From: Lachnospiraceae bacterium
GTDB taxonomy: Bacteria; Bacillota; Clostridia; Lachnospirales; Lachnospiraceae
Assembly: GCA_017958465.1 (NCBI GenBank)
Contig: JAGDCQ010000247.1
Location: 1-5,419, forward strand
DNA length: 5,419 nucleotides
Reading direction: 5' to 3'
Shown one piece after another: positions 1 through 5,419 of the stretch. The notes below the pieces were generated by a model. That model saw only the letters and a program-made list of their open reading frames with translations. It made no database searches and was not told the DNA's origin. Position 1 is the first letter of the stretch. Each line of letters starts with the position of its first letter. A program made the translations under genes and the position numbers.

Positions 1-809
1 AGCTCGTCAAAGCTTTCTGTCCTTACAACATCGGGCTCCCATCTGGAGCGCCACTCCTTATGGTCTTTGTTGAGCATATCCTCCCATCTGTAGCCGGAAA
101 CCTCGAAAGGCTTGTCAAAGGCAGTGACCGGCGCGTTTACAAGAAGGTGGGAGTCCACAAGCCCGGCTATGGGCAGTTTTTTTGCTATGGAAAGCAACAG
201 CGACCGTTTCTTTAAGGCACAGTTCCTGAGGAGCCTGCTGAAGAACACTGCGTCCCTGAAGCTTTTTCGCACCTCGGCGACACTTACGGGAGTCTCGGGG
301 AAAACCGCCGATATCGACTTTGACATCAATACGGCGATCTCCTTTTTCTCTGCCCCGGACAGCCTCGCATACCCCTCAAGCTGTTTTGGAAGGCCAACCA
401 TGTTACCCTTTCTGCGGTAAACGTAGGTTTCCACGGAGTGCTCGTATTTGCAATGTTTGTTGTTGCTAAGTGACCCGTCATCGGCCACCGATTTTGTATA
501 GATATAGGGGTGGCACACGGTATCTGTAGCGTAATGCGACAAAAAGCCGTATACAAATGACTTCAGCAAGGGCGAGCTCCCAGCGTTCCCGGCCAACTCG
601 TCCAGGAAGGCGCCCGTCCTTGTCTTATGCATGCGTGAAGCCACATCCGGGAGCGACTGCGCCCCCTTTTTCGTGATAAAAGAATAGAAAAGCGGATCCG
701 GGCCTTCTGCCCCGGCAAGCACCGCGTTCAGGTTTATTTTTTCGTCCTCCGGAGCCCATTTCAGAACGGCATCCGAAGCAGCGCATATATGTATGTATGA
801 AGCCGGCAT
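1..809 (-). CDS. Zinc-dependent phospholipase C family protein (C-terminus cut by window edge)
   Basis: Translating the minus strand from ATG at 809 gives an open frame of 269 codons that runs off the left edge. The residues match the zinc-dependent phospholipase C family, whose type enzyme is Bacillus cereus PLC, which cleaves phospholipids to diacylglycerol and a phosphorylated head group. Visible candidate metal ligands are H7 (near the start, SYIH), D38 (GPDPLFY), H61 (RMHKT), H92 and D96 (GFLSHYATD), H100 (CHPY), then H119 and E123 (HCKYE). The HxxxD and HxxxE spacings match B. cereus PLC. There is no signal peptide, so this is probably the cytoplasmic Bacillota branch, whose substrate is not established; phospholipase activity is inferred. 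The start is supported by GAGGTG (814-819) four bases upstream. The gene has its own promoter and follows the esterase terminator. Residues after about 130 are not recognised as a domain. Confidence 0.85.
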   Translation of the reverse strand, partial: MPASYIHICAASDAVLKWAPEDEKINLNAVLAGAEGPDPLFYSFITKKGAQSLPDVASRMHKTRTGAFLDELAGNAGSSPLLKSFVYGFLSHYATDTVCHPYIYTKSVADDGSLSNNKHCKYEHSVETYVYRRKGNMVGLPKQLEGYARLSGAEKKEIAVLMSKSISAVFPETPVSVAEVRKSFRDAVFFSRLLRNCALKKRSLLLSIAKKLPIAGLVDSHLLVNAPVTAFDKPFEVSGYRWEDMLNKDHKEWRSRWEPDVVRTESFDE

Positions 810-846
810 AGCACACCTCTGTTTCTTTTCTGATAAGCCATCCTAT

Positions 847-875
847 ATTGTATAATAAAACGCTCACAATGTCAA
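847..875 (-). promoter_or_regulatory. SigA-type promoter of the phospholipase C family gene
   Basis: The minus strand shows -35 TTGACA (875-870), a 17-bp spacer (869-853) and -10 TACAAT (852-847), which is 11 of 12 consensus bases at the ideal spacing. Transcription would begin near 841, leaving a leader of about 30 nt before the ATG at 809. The -35 lies only about 10 bp beyond the esterase terminator, so the phospholipase gene is an independent unit. No operator-like repeat overlaps the promoter. Confidence 0.85.
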
Positions 876-885
876 AAGTTTTCAG

Positions 886-917
886 GCGAAAAATGGAGCC
901 CGAAGGCCCTTTTTCGC
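886..917 (-). terminator. Intrinsic terminator after the carboxylesterase gene
   Basis: The minus-strand RNA folds into a long hairpin. The outer arms GCGAAAAA and UUUUUCGC pair over 8 bp. The inner part, GGGCC-UUCG-GGCUCC, pairs with two single-base bulges and closes on a stable C(UUCG)G tetraloop. The A-run and U-run flank the GC core in the usual order. It begins 27 nt past the esterase stop codon. The arms are nearly symmetric, so it could also act in the other direction, but no plus-strand gene needs it. Confidence 0.8.
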
Positions 918-944
918 ACAGAGGCCCGACCATTTCCGGTCACA

Positions 945-2771
945 TCACTGTCCCTGATATTTATCCAGTATCTTGTATATTTCCGTGTAAGGATCGTCTA
1001 TCATCTTTACATCGGTGTTAAACTCTATCAGCTGCTTGTTCTCTTTGGTGACGGGAGCCCAGTATGGAAGGCCTTCGCCGTTTGGATCCCCGGTCTTTGC
1101 AAAGTTTATCCAGTAGGACTGCATTATCTCCGAGAGCTTGCGGTCCTCGTCGGTGTAGACGCGGGCATTGCTCCACAGGTTTCCGTATGCGTAGGGCATC
1201 TCACCGGCGTGGAAATTGCTGAGGCTCTTGTTTGTTTTAGTGAAATAATACTCGTAAACAGGCCTTTCAAGCTCTGCCATGTAGTTGCTCCAAAGGTAGT
1301 GGCTGTACGTGAACCAGGCAGCGCTGTAGGTCTCGCAGAGCGCACCTTTTGCCTCGCCGCCGGCATCGATCACAAACTTCTGGTCCCTTGTAACGCTTCC
1401 CGGAGGCACAAGGGCCGCAAGCTCATTTGCGTACTTCCCGGCGATGGGCTCAAGGAGCGAAACATAGTTTTCCTTTGTCGCGTTGTAGTTCAGCAGGAAG
1501 GCATCCCCCTCCTTTGCGTTAAAGCCGTTAAGGAGCGCTGTTTCGTGGTTGTTGCCCTTCTTGTAGGTAAGGTAAGGCTGCTCGATGATGGCGTAGCCGT
1601 CTATCATCATCCCGCTGTTGGCGTATTTTGTCGTCAAAAGCTTTTCTGCCGGCAGGGCCCGCATTTCAGCTATGTTTTTGGCTCCAAACTCCGCCATTAT
1701 CTTCTTTCCGGTATCGAGAGCCGCATTCGCGGTCCTGAAGGTGTGGTAAGGCTTTTTTGCGACTATGGAGCTGCTTTCCCCGATAGCCCTTACAAAGAGG
1801 CCTTCAGTGAGTGGCGAAACGCAAAGGGCGTTTACGCTCGAGGATCCCGCAGACTCACCTGCGATGGTGATATTGTCCGGATCCCCGCCGAATGCAGCGA
1901 TGTTTTCATGTACCCATTTAAGGGCCTGTATCTGGTCGAGAAGGCCGTAATCGCCTGTCGTCCCGTTAGGAGATTCAGCAGCAAGCTCGCTGTTTGCGTA
2001 ATATCCGAAAACCCCGAGCCTGTAGGCGAAATTGACAAAAACAACGCCTTTTTCAGCAAAGGTCTCTCCCCTGTACTCTGTGTAACTGGAATCCCCTGTT
2101 GTAAGGGACCCTCCGTGGACAAAGAAGATAACCGGAAGCGGCTCTCCCTTGTAGTCCGCGGGGCGGAAGACGTTCAGGTAAAGGCAGTCCTCGCTCACCT
2201 CTTTTTTGTAGTTGTCAAAAGGGTTCAGGCTGAACCTTTTAAAGCCTATAAGGTCGTAAAGGGAGTTGATGACCGTATTCCTTACGGTCTGCATGGCAAG
2301 CGGGCCGTAGGTGTCACAGGCAAGCACGCCGTTGTATCTTTCCGGGGCCTGGGGCTCCTTCCAGCGCAGGTCTCCTACAGGAGGCTTTGCATAGGGGATA
2401 CCCGCATATATCTCAACAGTGCCTTTCCTGTTGTAGACGCCTGTAAGGCTGCCCTCCGAAACAGTGACAGTACCCGTTTTCTTTACGCCAAAACCTTCCA
2501 CTGCGGGTGTACGTTTAACAGGCGGAGCAGTGACAAAGTAGACTACGGCAAGGCAGGCAAAAAAGCCAAGCCACGCGAGAGCAAGGCTCCCTTTGCCCCA
2601 CCTTCCCCTTTTAAGCAAAATGCTCCTCAGAACAACAAAACCCGCGATAAGAAGAAGGCTTACAGCCCACCCTGCCAGCGTGTTTTTGGAGAGTTCAAGG
2701 AGCAGAAGAAACACCAGGCTCACAAGCACCAGTGCCGTAACAAAACCTGCAGTTTTTCTCGTTTTTTTCAA
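945..2771 (-). CDS. Membrane-anchored type B carboxylesterase (para-nitrobenzyl esterase family)
   Basis: This 608-residue alpha/beta-hydrolase should cleave carboxylic ester bonds; its natural substrate is unknown. Numbered from the TTG at 2771, three hydrophobic segments lie at about 8-27, 31-53 and 62-82. Lysine/arginine-rich stretches before the first and between the second and third suggest, by the positive-inside rule, that the catalytic domain (from about residue 100) faces outside. Family marks in order are AGIPYAKPPVGDLRW, EDCLYLNV (194-201), the oxyanion-hole HGG (219-221), the nucleophile elbow GESAG with Ser307, Glu421 (NAKEGDAF), His521 (FHAGEMPYAYGN) and the C-terminal NFAKTGDPNG. 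Cys152 and Cys196 fit the conserved disulfide, which also supports an exported domain. The TTG start is chosen because GAGGT (2783-2779) sits seven bases upstream. A longer reading from TTG at 2840 would begin inside the veg terminator hairpin. No convincing promoter was found between that terminator and the start. Confidence 0.9.
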   Translation of the reverse strand: MKKTRKTAGFVTALVLVSLVFLLLLELSKNTLAGWAVSLLLIAGFVVLRSILLKRGRWGKGSLALAWLGFFACLAVVYFVTAPPVKRTPAVEGFGVKKTGTVTVSEGSLTGVYNRKGTVEIYAGIPYAKPPVGDLRWKEPQAPERYNGVLACDTYGPLAMQTVRNTVINSLYDLIGFKRFSLNPFDNYKKEVSEDCLYLNVFRPADYKGEPLPVIFFVHGGSLTTGDSSYTEYRGETFAEKGVVFVNFAYRLGVFGYYANSELAAESPNGTTGDYGLLDQIQALKWVHENIAAFGGDPDNITIAGESAGSSSVNALCVSPLTEGLFVRAIGESSSIVAKKPYHTFRTANAALDTGKKIMAEFGAKNIAEMRALPAEKLLTTKYANSGMMIDGYAIIEQPYLTYKKGNNHETALLNGFNAKEGDAFLLNYNATKENYVSLLEPIAGKYANELAALVPPGSVTRDQKFVIDAGGEAKGALCETYSAAWFTYSHYLWSNYMAELERPVYEYYFTKTNKSLSNFHAGEMPYAYGNLWSNARVYTDEDRKLSEIMQSYWINFAKTGDPNGEGLPYWAPVTKENKQLIEFNTDVKMIDDPYTEIYKILDKYQGQ

Positions 2772-2778
2772 TGTTTTT

Positions 2779-2783
2779 ACCTC
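2779..2783 (-). promoter_or_regulatory. Ribosome binding site that fixes the esterase start
   Basis: GAGGT on the minus strand lies seven bases before the TTG at 2771, and the next codons read KKTRKTAGF, a typical start of a membrane protein. The alternative in-frame TTG at 2840 has no comparable site and lies within the preceding terminator. This makes 2771 the better start. Confidence 0.75.
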
Positions 2784-2797
2784 GTTGAAACCTTTCC

Positions 2798-2812
2798 AGG
2801 ACTTTTCGTCCT
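2798..2812 (-). repeat. Small perfect hairpin in the esterase leader
   Basis: The minus-strand RNA reads AGGAC-GAAAA-GUCCU, a 5-bp perfect stem with a 5-nt loop. It lies between the veg terminator and the esterase ribosome binding site, 14 nt upstream of GAGGT. It does not cover the ribosome binding site and has no U-run after it, so it is not a terminator. It could protect a processed 5' end or be chance. Confidence 0.35.
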
Positions 2813-2823
2813 TCTCAGATATT

Positions 2824-2854
2824 AAAAAAAGCGAGGCCAAAAGGTCTCGCTTTT
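2824..2854 (-). terminator. Intrinsic terminator after the veg-family gene
   Basis: The minus-strand RNA forms arms AAAAGCGAGACC and GGCCUCGCUUUU around a UUUU loop, with one A/C mismatch, followed by a run of seven U residues in total (2830-2824). It starts 13 nt past the Veg stop codon. It separates veg from the esterase, whose chosen start is 53 nt further on. Read from the plus strand, the stem has a G-U pair instead of the mismatch but only a four-T tail. Confidence 0.88.
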
Positions 2855-2867
2855 ATAATAACCCCGA

Positions 2868-3116
2868 TCATTCTTCGCAGAGTTCAAGCTCCACTTCTTT
2901 TGTCAGAACATCCTTGTAAGAGAAGGACCTAAGCCTGTAGCAGTCGTTGTAAACGTCCTTGATCTGGACAAGGAAAACGCTCGGGTAAGTATCGCAGATG
3001 ATACCCTCCTCCACGTCAAATTTGTTTCTGCCGCGGTTGCATTTTACCATTACCTTACGACCTACGTTTCTTACTACTGTGTTTCTGATTGCACACATAT
3101 TTGCCGGCTGTCTCAT
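2868..3116 (-). CDS. veg: Veg family protein
   Basis: This 82-residue protein matches the Veg family of small basic Bacillota proteins. The core DTYPSVFLVQI (42-52) followed by SFSYKDVLTKEVEL (65-78) corresponds to the Bacillus subtilis Veg segments TYPSVFVIQL and SYADVLTETVEL. The basic stretch GRKVMVKCNRGRNK (19-32) matches the family's GKRLTLKANGGRRK region. In B. subtilis, Veg has been linked to biofilm gene expression through the SinR pathway; whether that holds here is unknown. The ATG at 3116 is preceded by GGGGAGGA ending four bases upstream, which rules out longer readings reaching into the promoter. Five cysteines (8, 26, 41, 59, 80) are striking, since I recall none in B. subtilis Veg. 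The gene has its own strong promoter and terminator, so it forms a single-gene unit. Confidence 0.88.
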   Translation of the reverse strand: MRQPANMCAIRNTVVRNVGRKVMVKCNRGRNKFDVEEGIICDTYPSVFLVQIKDVYNDCYRLRSFSYKDVLTKEVELELCEE

Positions 3117-3211
3117 GTTGTCCTCCCCTGAATAACATAAAATATAATGCGCAGGCGGTCCCAGAACATTCCCCAAACACCGCTCCGGAACGAACCCTGT
3201 CACTGGCATTG

Positions 3212-3240
3212 ACTATACCATATCTTGTGGAAACTGTCAA
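3212..3240 (-). promoter_or_regulatory. Strong SigA-type promoter of veg
   Basis: The minus strand reads -35 TTGACA (3240-3235), a 17-bp spacer (3234-3218) and -10 TATAGT (3217-3212). This is a perfect -35 and five of six -10 bases. Initiation near 3205 would give a leader of about 90 nt before the ATG at 3116. The AT-rich tract immediately upstream could serve as an UP element. In B. subtilis the veg promoter is also known to be very strong. Confidence 0.85.
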
Positions 3241-3300
3241 GTATTTTTATTCATTTTCATATTATATTTTGTGGTTTTTAAACAAAAGAATCACTATATG
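3241..3300 (-). other. AT-rich tract upstream of the veg promoter
   Basis: These 60 bases are almost all A and T, with A and T runs on both strands. Lying directly upstream of the veg -35, the tract is placed like an UP element that contacts the RNA polymerase alpha subunit. It also lies beside the DnaA-box-like cluster, so an easily unwound segment is a second possibility. The AT-richness is seen directly; both roles are inferred. Confidence 0.45.
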
Positions 3301-3312
3301 TAGTTGCGTGTT

Positions 3313-3342
3313 ACACGGGTCCCAATTTCGTGAAACCCGCGT
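3313..3342. repeat. Dyad symmetry between the DnaA-box-like cluster and veg promoter
   Basis: The plus strand has ACACGGGT (3313-3320) and ACCCGCGT (3335-3342) around a 14-nt middle. As minus-strand RNA the arms pair over 8 bp with one G-U wobble. The middle holds a smaller TTTC-GT-GAAA dyad, and the left arm overlaps an 11-bp palindrome CGTGTTACACG (3307-3317). No U-run follows, so a terminator is unlikely. It may be an operator or an RNA structure in the clpB 3' region. Confidence 0.4.
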
Positions 3343-3353
3343 TTTTACTGAGT

Positions 3354-3427
3354 TTATCCACATTTTAAACCATTAAGGGCGCCGCCTTATCCACAAGCGA
3401 CGCCCTGTTTGCCGGGTGATATCCACA
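3354..3427 (+). promoter_or_regulatory. Putative DnaA-box cluster (three boxes)
   Basis: Three 9-mers on the plus strand resemble the DnaA box TTATNCACA: TTATCCACA at 3354-3362, TTATCCACA at 3387-3395 and ATATCCACA at 3419-3427 (one mismatch). All face the same way and start 33 and 32 bp apart, close to three helical turns, so bound proteins would lie on one face of the DNA. The bases around the boxes differ, so this is not a simple tandem repeat. The cluster lies between clpB and the veg promoter, not at a recognisable dnaA-dnaN origin. DnaA binding is inferred from the motif. Possible roles are DnaA titration, regulation of veg, or an origin-like element. Confidence 0.5.
3376..3406 (-). terminator. 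GC-rich hairpin downstream of clpB, possible weak terminator
   Basis: The minus-strand RNA forms AGGGCGUCGCUU and AGGCGGCGCCCU, a 12-bp stem with two G-U pairs and a 7-nt loop GUGGAUA. It lies about 40 nt past the clpB stop codon. The tail (UAAUGGUUUAAAAUG) is only moderately U-rich, so intrinsic termination is uncertain. The second DnaA-box-like 9-mer sits across the loop and the edges of the arms. Confidence 0.45.
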
Positions 3428-3448
3428 AAATGTAGTGGTCCTATATGA

Positions 3449-5419
3449 TCAATGCACTACTGCATCCAAAGTCCCGTCTTTTACAACCATCTCAATGGTG
3501 TTACCCTCGGAAAGGTTGCCCTCAAGGATAAGCCTTGCAGCAATGGTCTCAACATTCTTCTGCAGGTATCTCTTGAGCGGACGCGCGCCGTAGAGCGGAT
3601 CGTAAGCGTGGTCGATGATATACTTCTTGGCATCATCACCGATCTCCACACGGATATTCCTGTCCTCAAGGCGCTTGTTAAGGCCGTTGATCTGCAGATC
3701 CATGATGCCTGCGATATTGTCCGCGGTAAGGGGCTTAAACAGGATGGTCTCGTCGCTACGGTTAAGGAACTCGGGCCTGAAGTGGTGCGAAAGCTCCGCC
3801 ATTACCGAATCTGCCGCTGCCTCGTCTATCTCACCCTTATCGTTTATCCCCGCAAGCAGCGTCTGCGCGCCGATATTGGAAGTCATGATAAGGATGGTGT
3901 TTTTGAAGTCCACAGTCCTGCCCTGCGAATCCGTGATACGACCGTCGTCAAGCACCTGAAGGAGCACATTGAAAACATCCGCGTGCGCTTTTTCGACTTC
4001 ATCGAAAAGCACTACACAGTAAGGTTTTCTGCGGACTGCCTCGGTAAGCTGGCCACCCTCGTCGTATCCTACGTATCCGGGAGGCGCACCGATAAGCCTT
4101 GAAACCGAGTGTTTCTCCATATATTCGGACATATCGATACGGACCATATTGGCCTCGTTGTCGAACAGCGCCTCCGCCAGAGCCTTTGCAAGCTCCGTTT
4201 TACCTACACCTGTGGGGCCTAAGAACAGGAAGGAACCGATAGGTTTCGAAGGATCCTTGATGCCCGCACGGGAGCGGAGGATCGCGTCGGAAACGCGGGT
4301 GATGGCATCATCCTGGCCCACAACGCGCTTGTGGAGCTGTTCTGCCAGCATGAGCGTCTTTTTACGCTCGCCCTCTGTAAGCTTCGCAACAGGAATACCC
4401 GTCCAGCGGGAGATGATCTTTGCGATCTCATCCTCTTCAACGTCCTCCTGCAAAAGCCTGTCGGCCTCGCCTTCCTTCTTCTTTTCTTCTGCTTCGTGAA
4501 GCTGTTTCTTAAGTTCGGGAAGCCTGCCGTATTCAAGCTCTGCGGCCTTGTTAAGGTCGTAGTTGCGCTCGGCTTCTTTTATCTGGTTGTTGACTTTTTC
4601 AATTTCTTCTTTGATCTGGCGTGTCTTGTCTACTTCCTGCTTTTCGCTCTCCCATCTTGCTACGGCGGCGTTGTACTCCTCGCGCAGGTTAGCAAGCTCC
4701 TTCTGAAGCTCAACAAGACGCTCTTTACTCATCCTGTCCTCTTCCTTCTTGAGGGCTGCTTCCTCTATTTCAAGACGCATGATCTTTCTCCGGTCCTCGT
4801 CCATCTGGGCGGGCATAGAATCAAGCTCTGTCTTTATCATAGCGCAGGCCTCATCCACAAGGTCGATGGCCTTATCCGGCAGGAACCTGTCGGTGATGTA
4901 GCGGTCTGAAAGCGTAGCAGCGGCAACCAGCGCGCCATCCGAGATCCTTACGCCGTGGAAGAGCTCGTAACGCTCCTTTATACCACGAAGGATGGAGATA
5001 GTGTCCTCAACGGACGGCTCTTCGACGAGCACAGTCTGGAAACGGCGCTCAAGAGCTTTATCTTTCTCGATATATTTCCTGTATTCATCAAGGGTGGTGG
5101 CACCGATGCAGTGCAGCTCACCGCGCGCAAGCATAGGCTTGAGCATATTTCCGGCATCCATCGCGCCATCGGTCTTTCCGGCCCCGACGATGAGATGAAG
5201 CTCATCCACAAAGAGGATTATCTTGCCGTCACTGTTCTTAACGTCCTCAAGGACAGCCTTCAGACGTTCCTCAAACTCGCCGCGGTACTTAGCGCCCGCA
5301 ACCAGCGCGCCCATAGCAAGCGAGAAGATCGTCTTATCTTTAAGGGAATCCGGAACATCCCCCGCAAGAATACGCTGCGCAAGGCCTTCAACAACCGCAG
5401 TTTTGCCGACACCGGGCTC
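3449..5419 (-). CDS. clpB: ATP-dependent chaperone ClpB, N-terminus beyond the window
   Basis: ClpB is a cytoplasmic Hsp100/AAA+ hexamer that, with DnaK/DnaJ/GrpE, pulls polypeptides out of aggregates. The window holds 656 residues in frame to its right edge, starting within the first Walker A motif (EPGVGKT). About 200 residues, including the substrate-binding N domain, are missing compared with the usual length near 860. Numbering from the edge, NBD1 shows pore loop KYRG (Tyr45), Walker B ILFVDE (Asp72, Glu73) and arginine fingers LERRF (Arg125, Arg126). A long charged coiled-coil middle domain spans about 190-325, which marks ClpB rather than ClpC or ClpA. NBD2 follows with GPTGVGKT (401-408), pore loop GYVGY, Walker B VVLFDE (Asp473, Glu474), sensor 1 TSN, FLNR (Arg554) and sensor 2 GARPLKR. 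All catalytic motifs are intact. Promoter, start and any HrcA or CtsR site lie outside. Confidence 0.97.
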   Translation of the reverse strand, partial: EPGVGKTAVVEGLAQRILAGDVPDSLKDKTIFSLAMGALVAGAKYRGEFEERLKAVLEDVKNSDGKIILFVDELHLIVGAGKTDGAMDAGNMLKPMLARGELHCIGATTLDEYRKYIEKDKALERRFQTVLVEEPSVEDTISILRGIKERYELFHGVRISDGALVAAATLSDRYITDRFLPDKAIDLVDEACAMIKTELDSMPAQMDEDRRKIMRLEIEEAALKKEEDRMSKERLVELQKELANLREEYNAAVARWESEKQEVDKTRQIKEEIEKVNNQIKEAERNYDLNKAAELEYGRLPELKKQLHEAEEKKKEGEADRLLQEDVEEDEIAKIISRWTGIPVAKLTEGERKKTLMLAEQLHKRVVGQDDAITRVSDAILRSRAGIKDPSKPIGSFLFLGPTGVGKTELAKALAEALFDNEANMVRIDMSEYMEKHSVSRLIGAPPGYVGYDEGGQLTEAVRRKPYCVVLFDEVEKAHADVFNVLLQVLDDGRITDSQGRTVDFKNTILIMTSNIGAQTLLAGINDKGEIDEAAADSVMAELSHHFRPEFLNRSDETILFKPLTADNIAGIMDLQINGLNKRLEDRNIRVEIGDDAKKYIIDHAYDPLYGARPLKRYLQKNVETIAARLILEGNLSEGNTIEMVVKDGTLDAVVH

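Noticed and set aside
625..933. A 102-codon minus-strand open frame over the esterase-phospholipase junction
   Set aside because: It runs through the terminator and the near-consensus promoter and into the phospholipase gene in another frame. The translation looks like no known protein.
1209..2825. A 538-codon open frame on the plus strand opposite the carboxylesterase
   Set aside because: It lies almost wholly antisense to a gene with every family motif in order, its translation shows no recognisable domain, and it is best explained as a codon-bias shadow.
2772..2840. A 23-residue N-terminal extension of the esterase from TTG at 2840
   Set aside because: The TTG lies in the loop and arm of the veg terminator, with no ribosome binding site.
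3155..3183. A GCGGT/ACCGC inverted repeat in the veg leader as a riboswitch or regulatory hairpin
   Set aside because: Only 5 bp with a 19-nt loop, and no known riboswitch motif is visible in the roughly 90-nt leader.
3117..3209. A 31-residue N-terminal extension of Veg from an ATG at 3209
   Set aside because: That ATG falls about at the predicted transcription start with no room for a ribosome binding site, whereas the ATG at 3116 has GGGGAGGA in the right place and gives the usual family length.
3432..3460. A 6-bp inverted repeat GTAGTG/CACTAC spanning the clpB stop codon as its terminator
   Set aside because: The stem is short with a 17-nt loop and only a brief AUUUU tail. The 12-bp hairpin further downstream is the better candidate.
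4850..5215. TCATCCACA sites within clpB (near 4852 and 5200) as further DnaA boxes
   Set aside because: Both come from codons for Val-Asp-Glu in conserved ClpB motifs, carry one mismatch and are not in phase with the intergenic cluster.

Overview
The window is most likely a chromosomal segment of a Bacillota bacterium of the Clostridia type, with a Lachnospiraceae-like gut or rumen anaerobe as the best guess. This rests on a Veg-family gene (a Bacillota family), strong purine-rich ribosome binding sites, near-consensus SigA-type promoters (TTGACA, 17 bp, TATAGT or TACAAT), a TTG start codon, and a cytoplasmic-type zinc-dependent phospholipase C homologue. The genus cannot be named from the sequence alone.

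All four genes lie on the minus strand, so they read from right to left. At the right edge, 5419 down to 3449 holds most of clpB, the Hsp100/AAA+ disaggregase. Its N-terminal domain and the first glycine of the first Walker A motif lie outside the window. Next is a gene-free stretch from 3448 to 3117. It holds a GC-rich hairpin, three same-strand DnaA-box-like 9-mers spaced 33 and 32 bp apart (two exact TTATCCACA), a second dyad, an AT-rich tract, and a strong promoter with a roughly 90-nt leader for the next gene. That gene, 3116 to 2868, is a small Veg-family protein followed by a clear intrinsic terminator. The next gene, 2771 to 945, encodes a type B carboxylesterase (para-nitrobenzyl esterase family) tethered by three predicted N-terminal membrane helices. 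Its own terminator (917-886) is followed almost at once by a near-consensus promoter (875-847) for the last gene, 809 to the left edge. That gene encodes a zinc-dependent phospholipase C family protein and is cut by the window at its C-terminal end.

The genes look like mostly separate transcription units in one direction rather than a single pathway operon. ClpB handles protein disaggregation and Veg is a small conserved Bacillota protein. The two hydrolases both belong to families that cleave ester bonds, but nothing in the sequence ties them to a shared substrate. The esterase is the exception to the unit rule: it has a good ribosome binding site but no convincing promoter of its own, and may depend on read-through of the veg terminator.

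The most unusual feature is the intergenic DnaA-box cluster beside an AT-rich tract, away from any dnaA/dnaN/rpmH neighbourhood. I saw no mobile element, CRISPR array, tRNA or rRNA.
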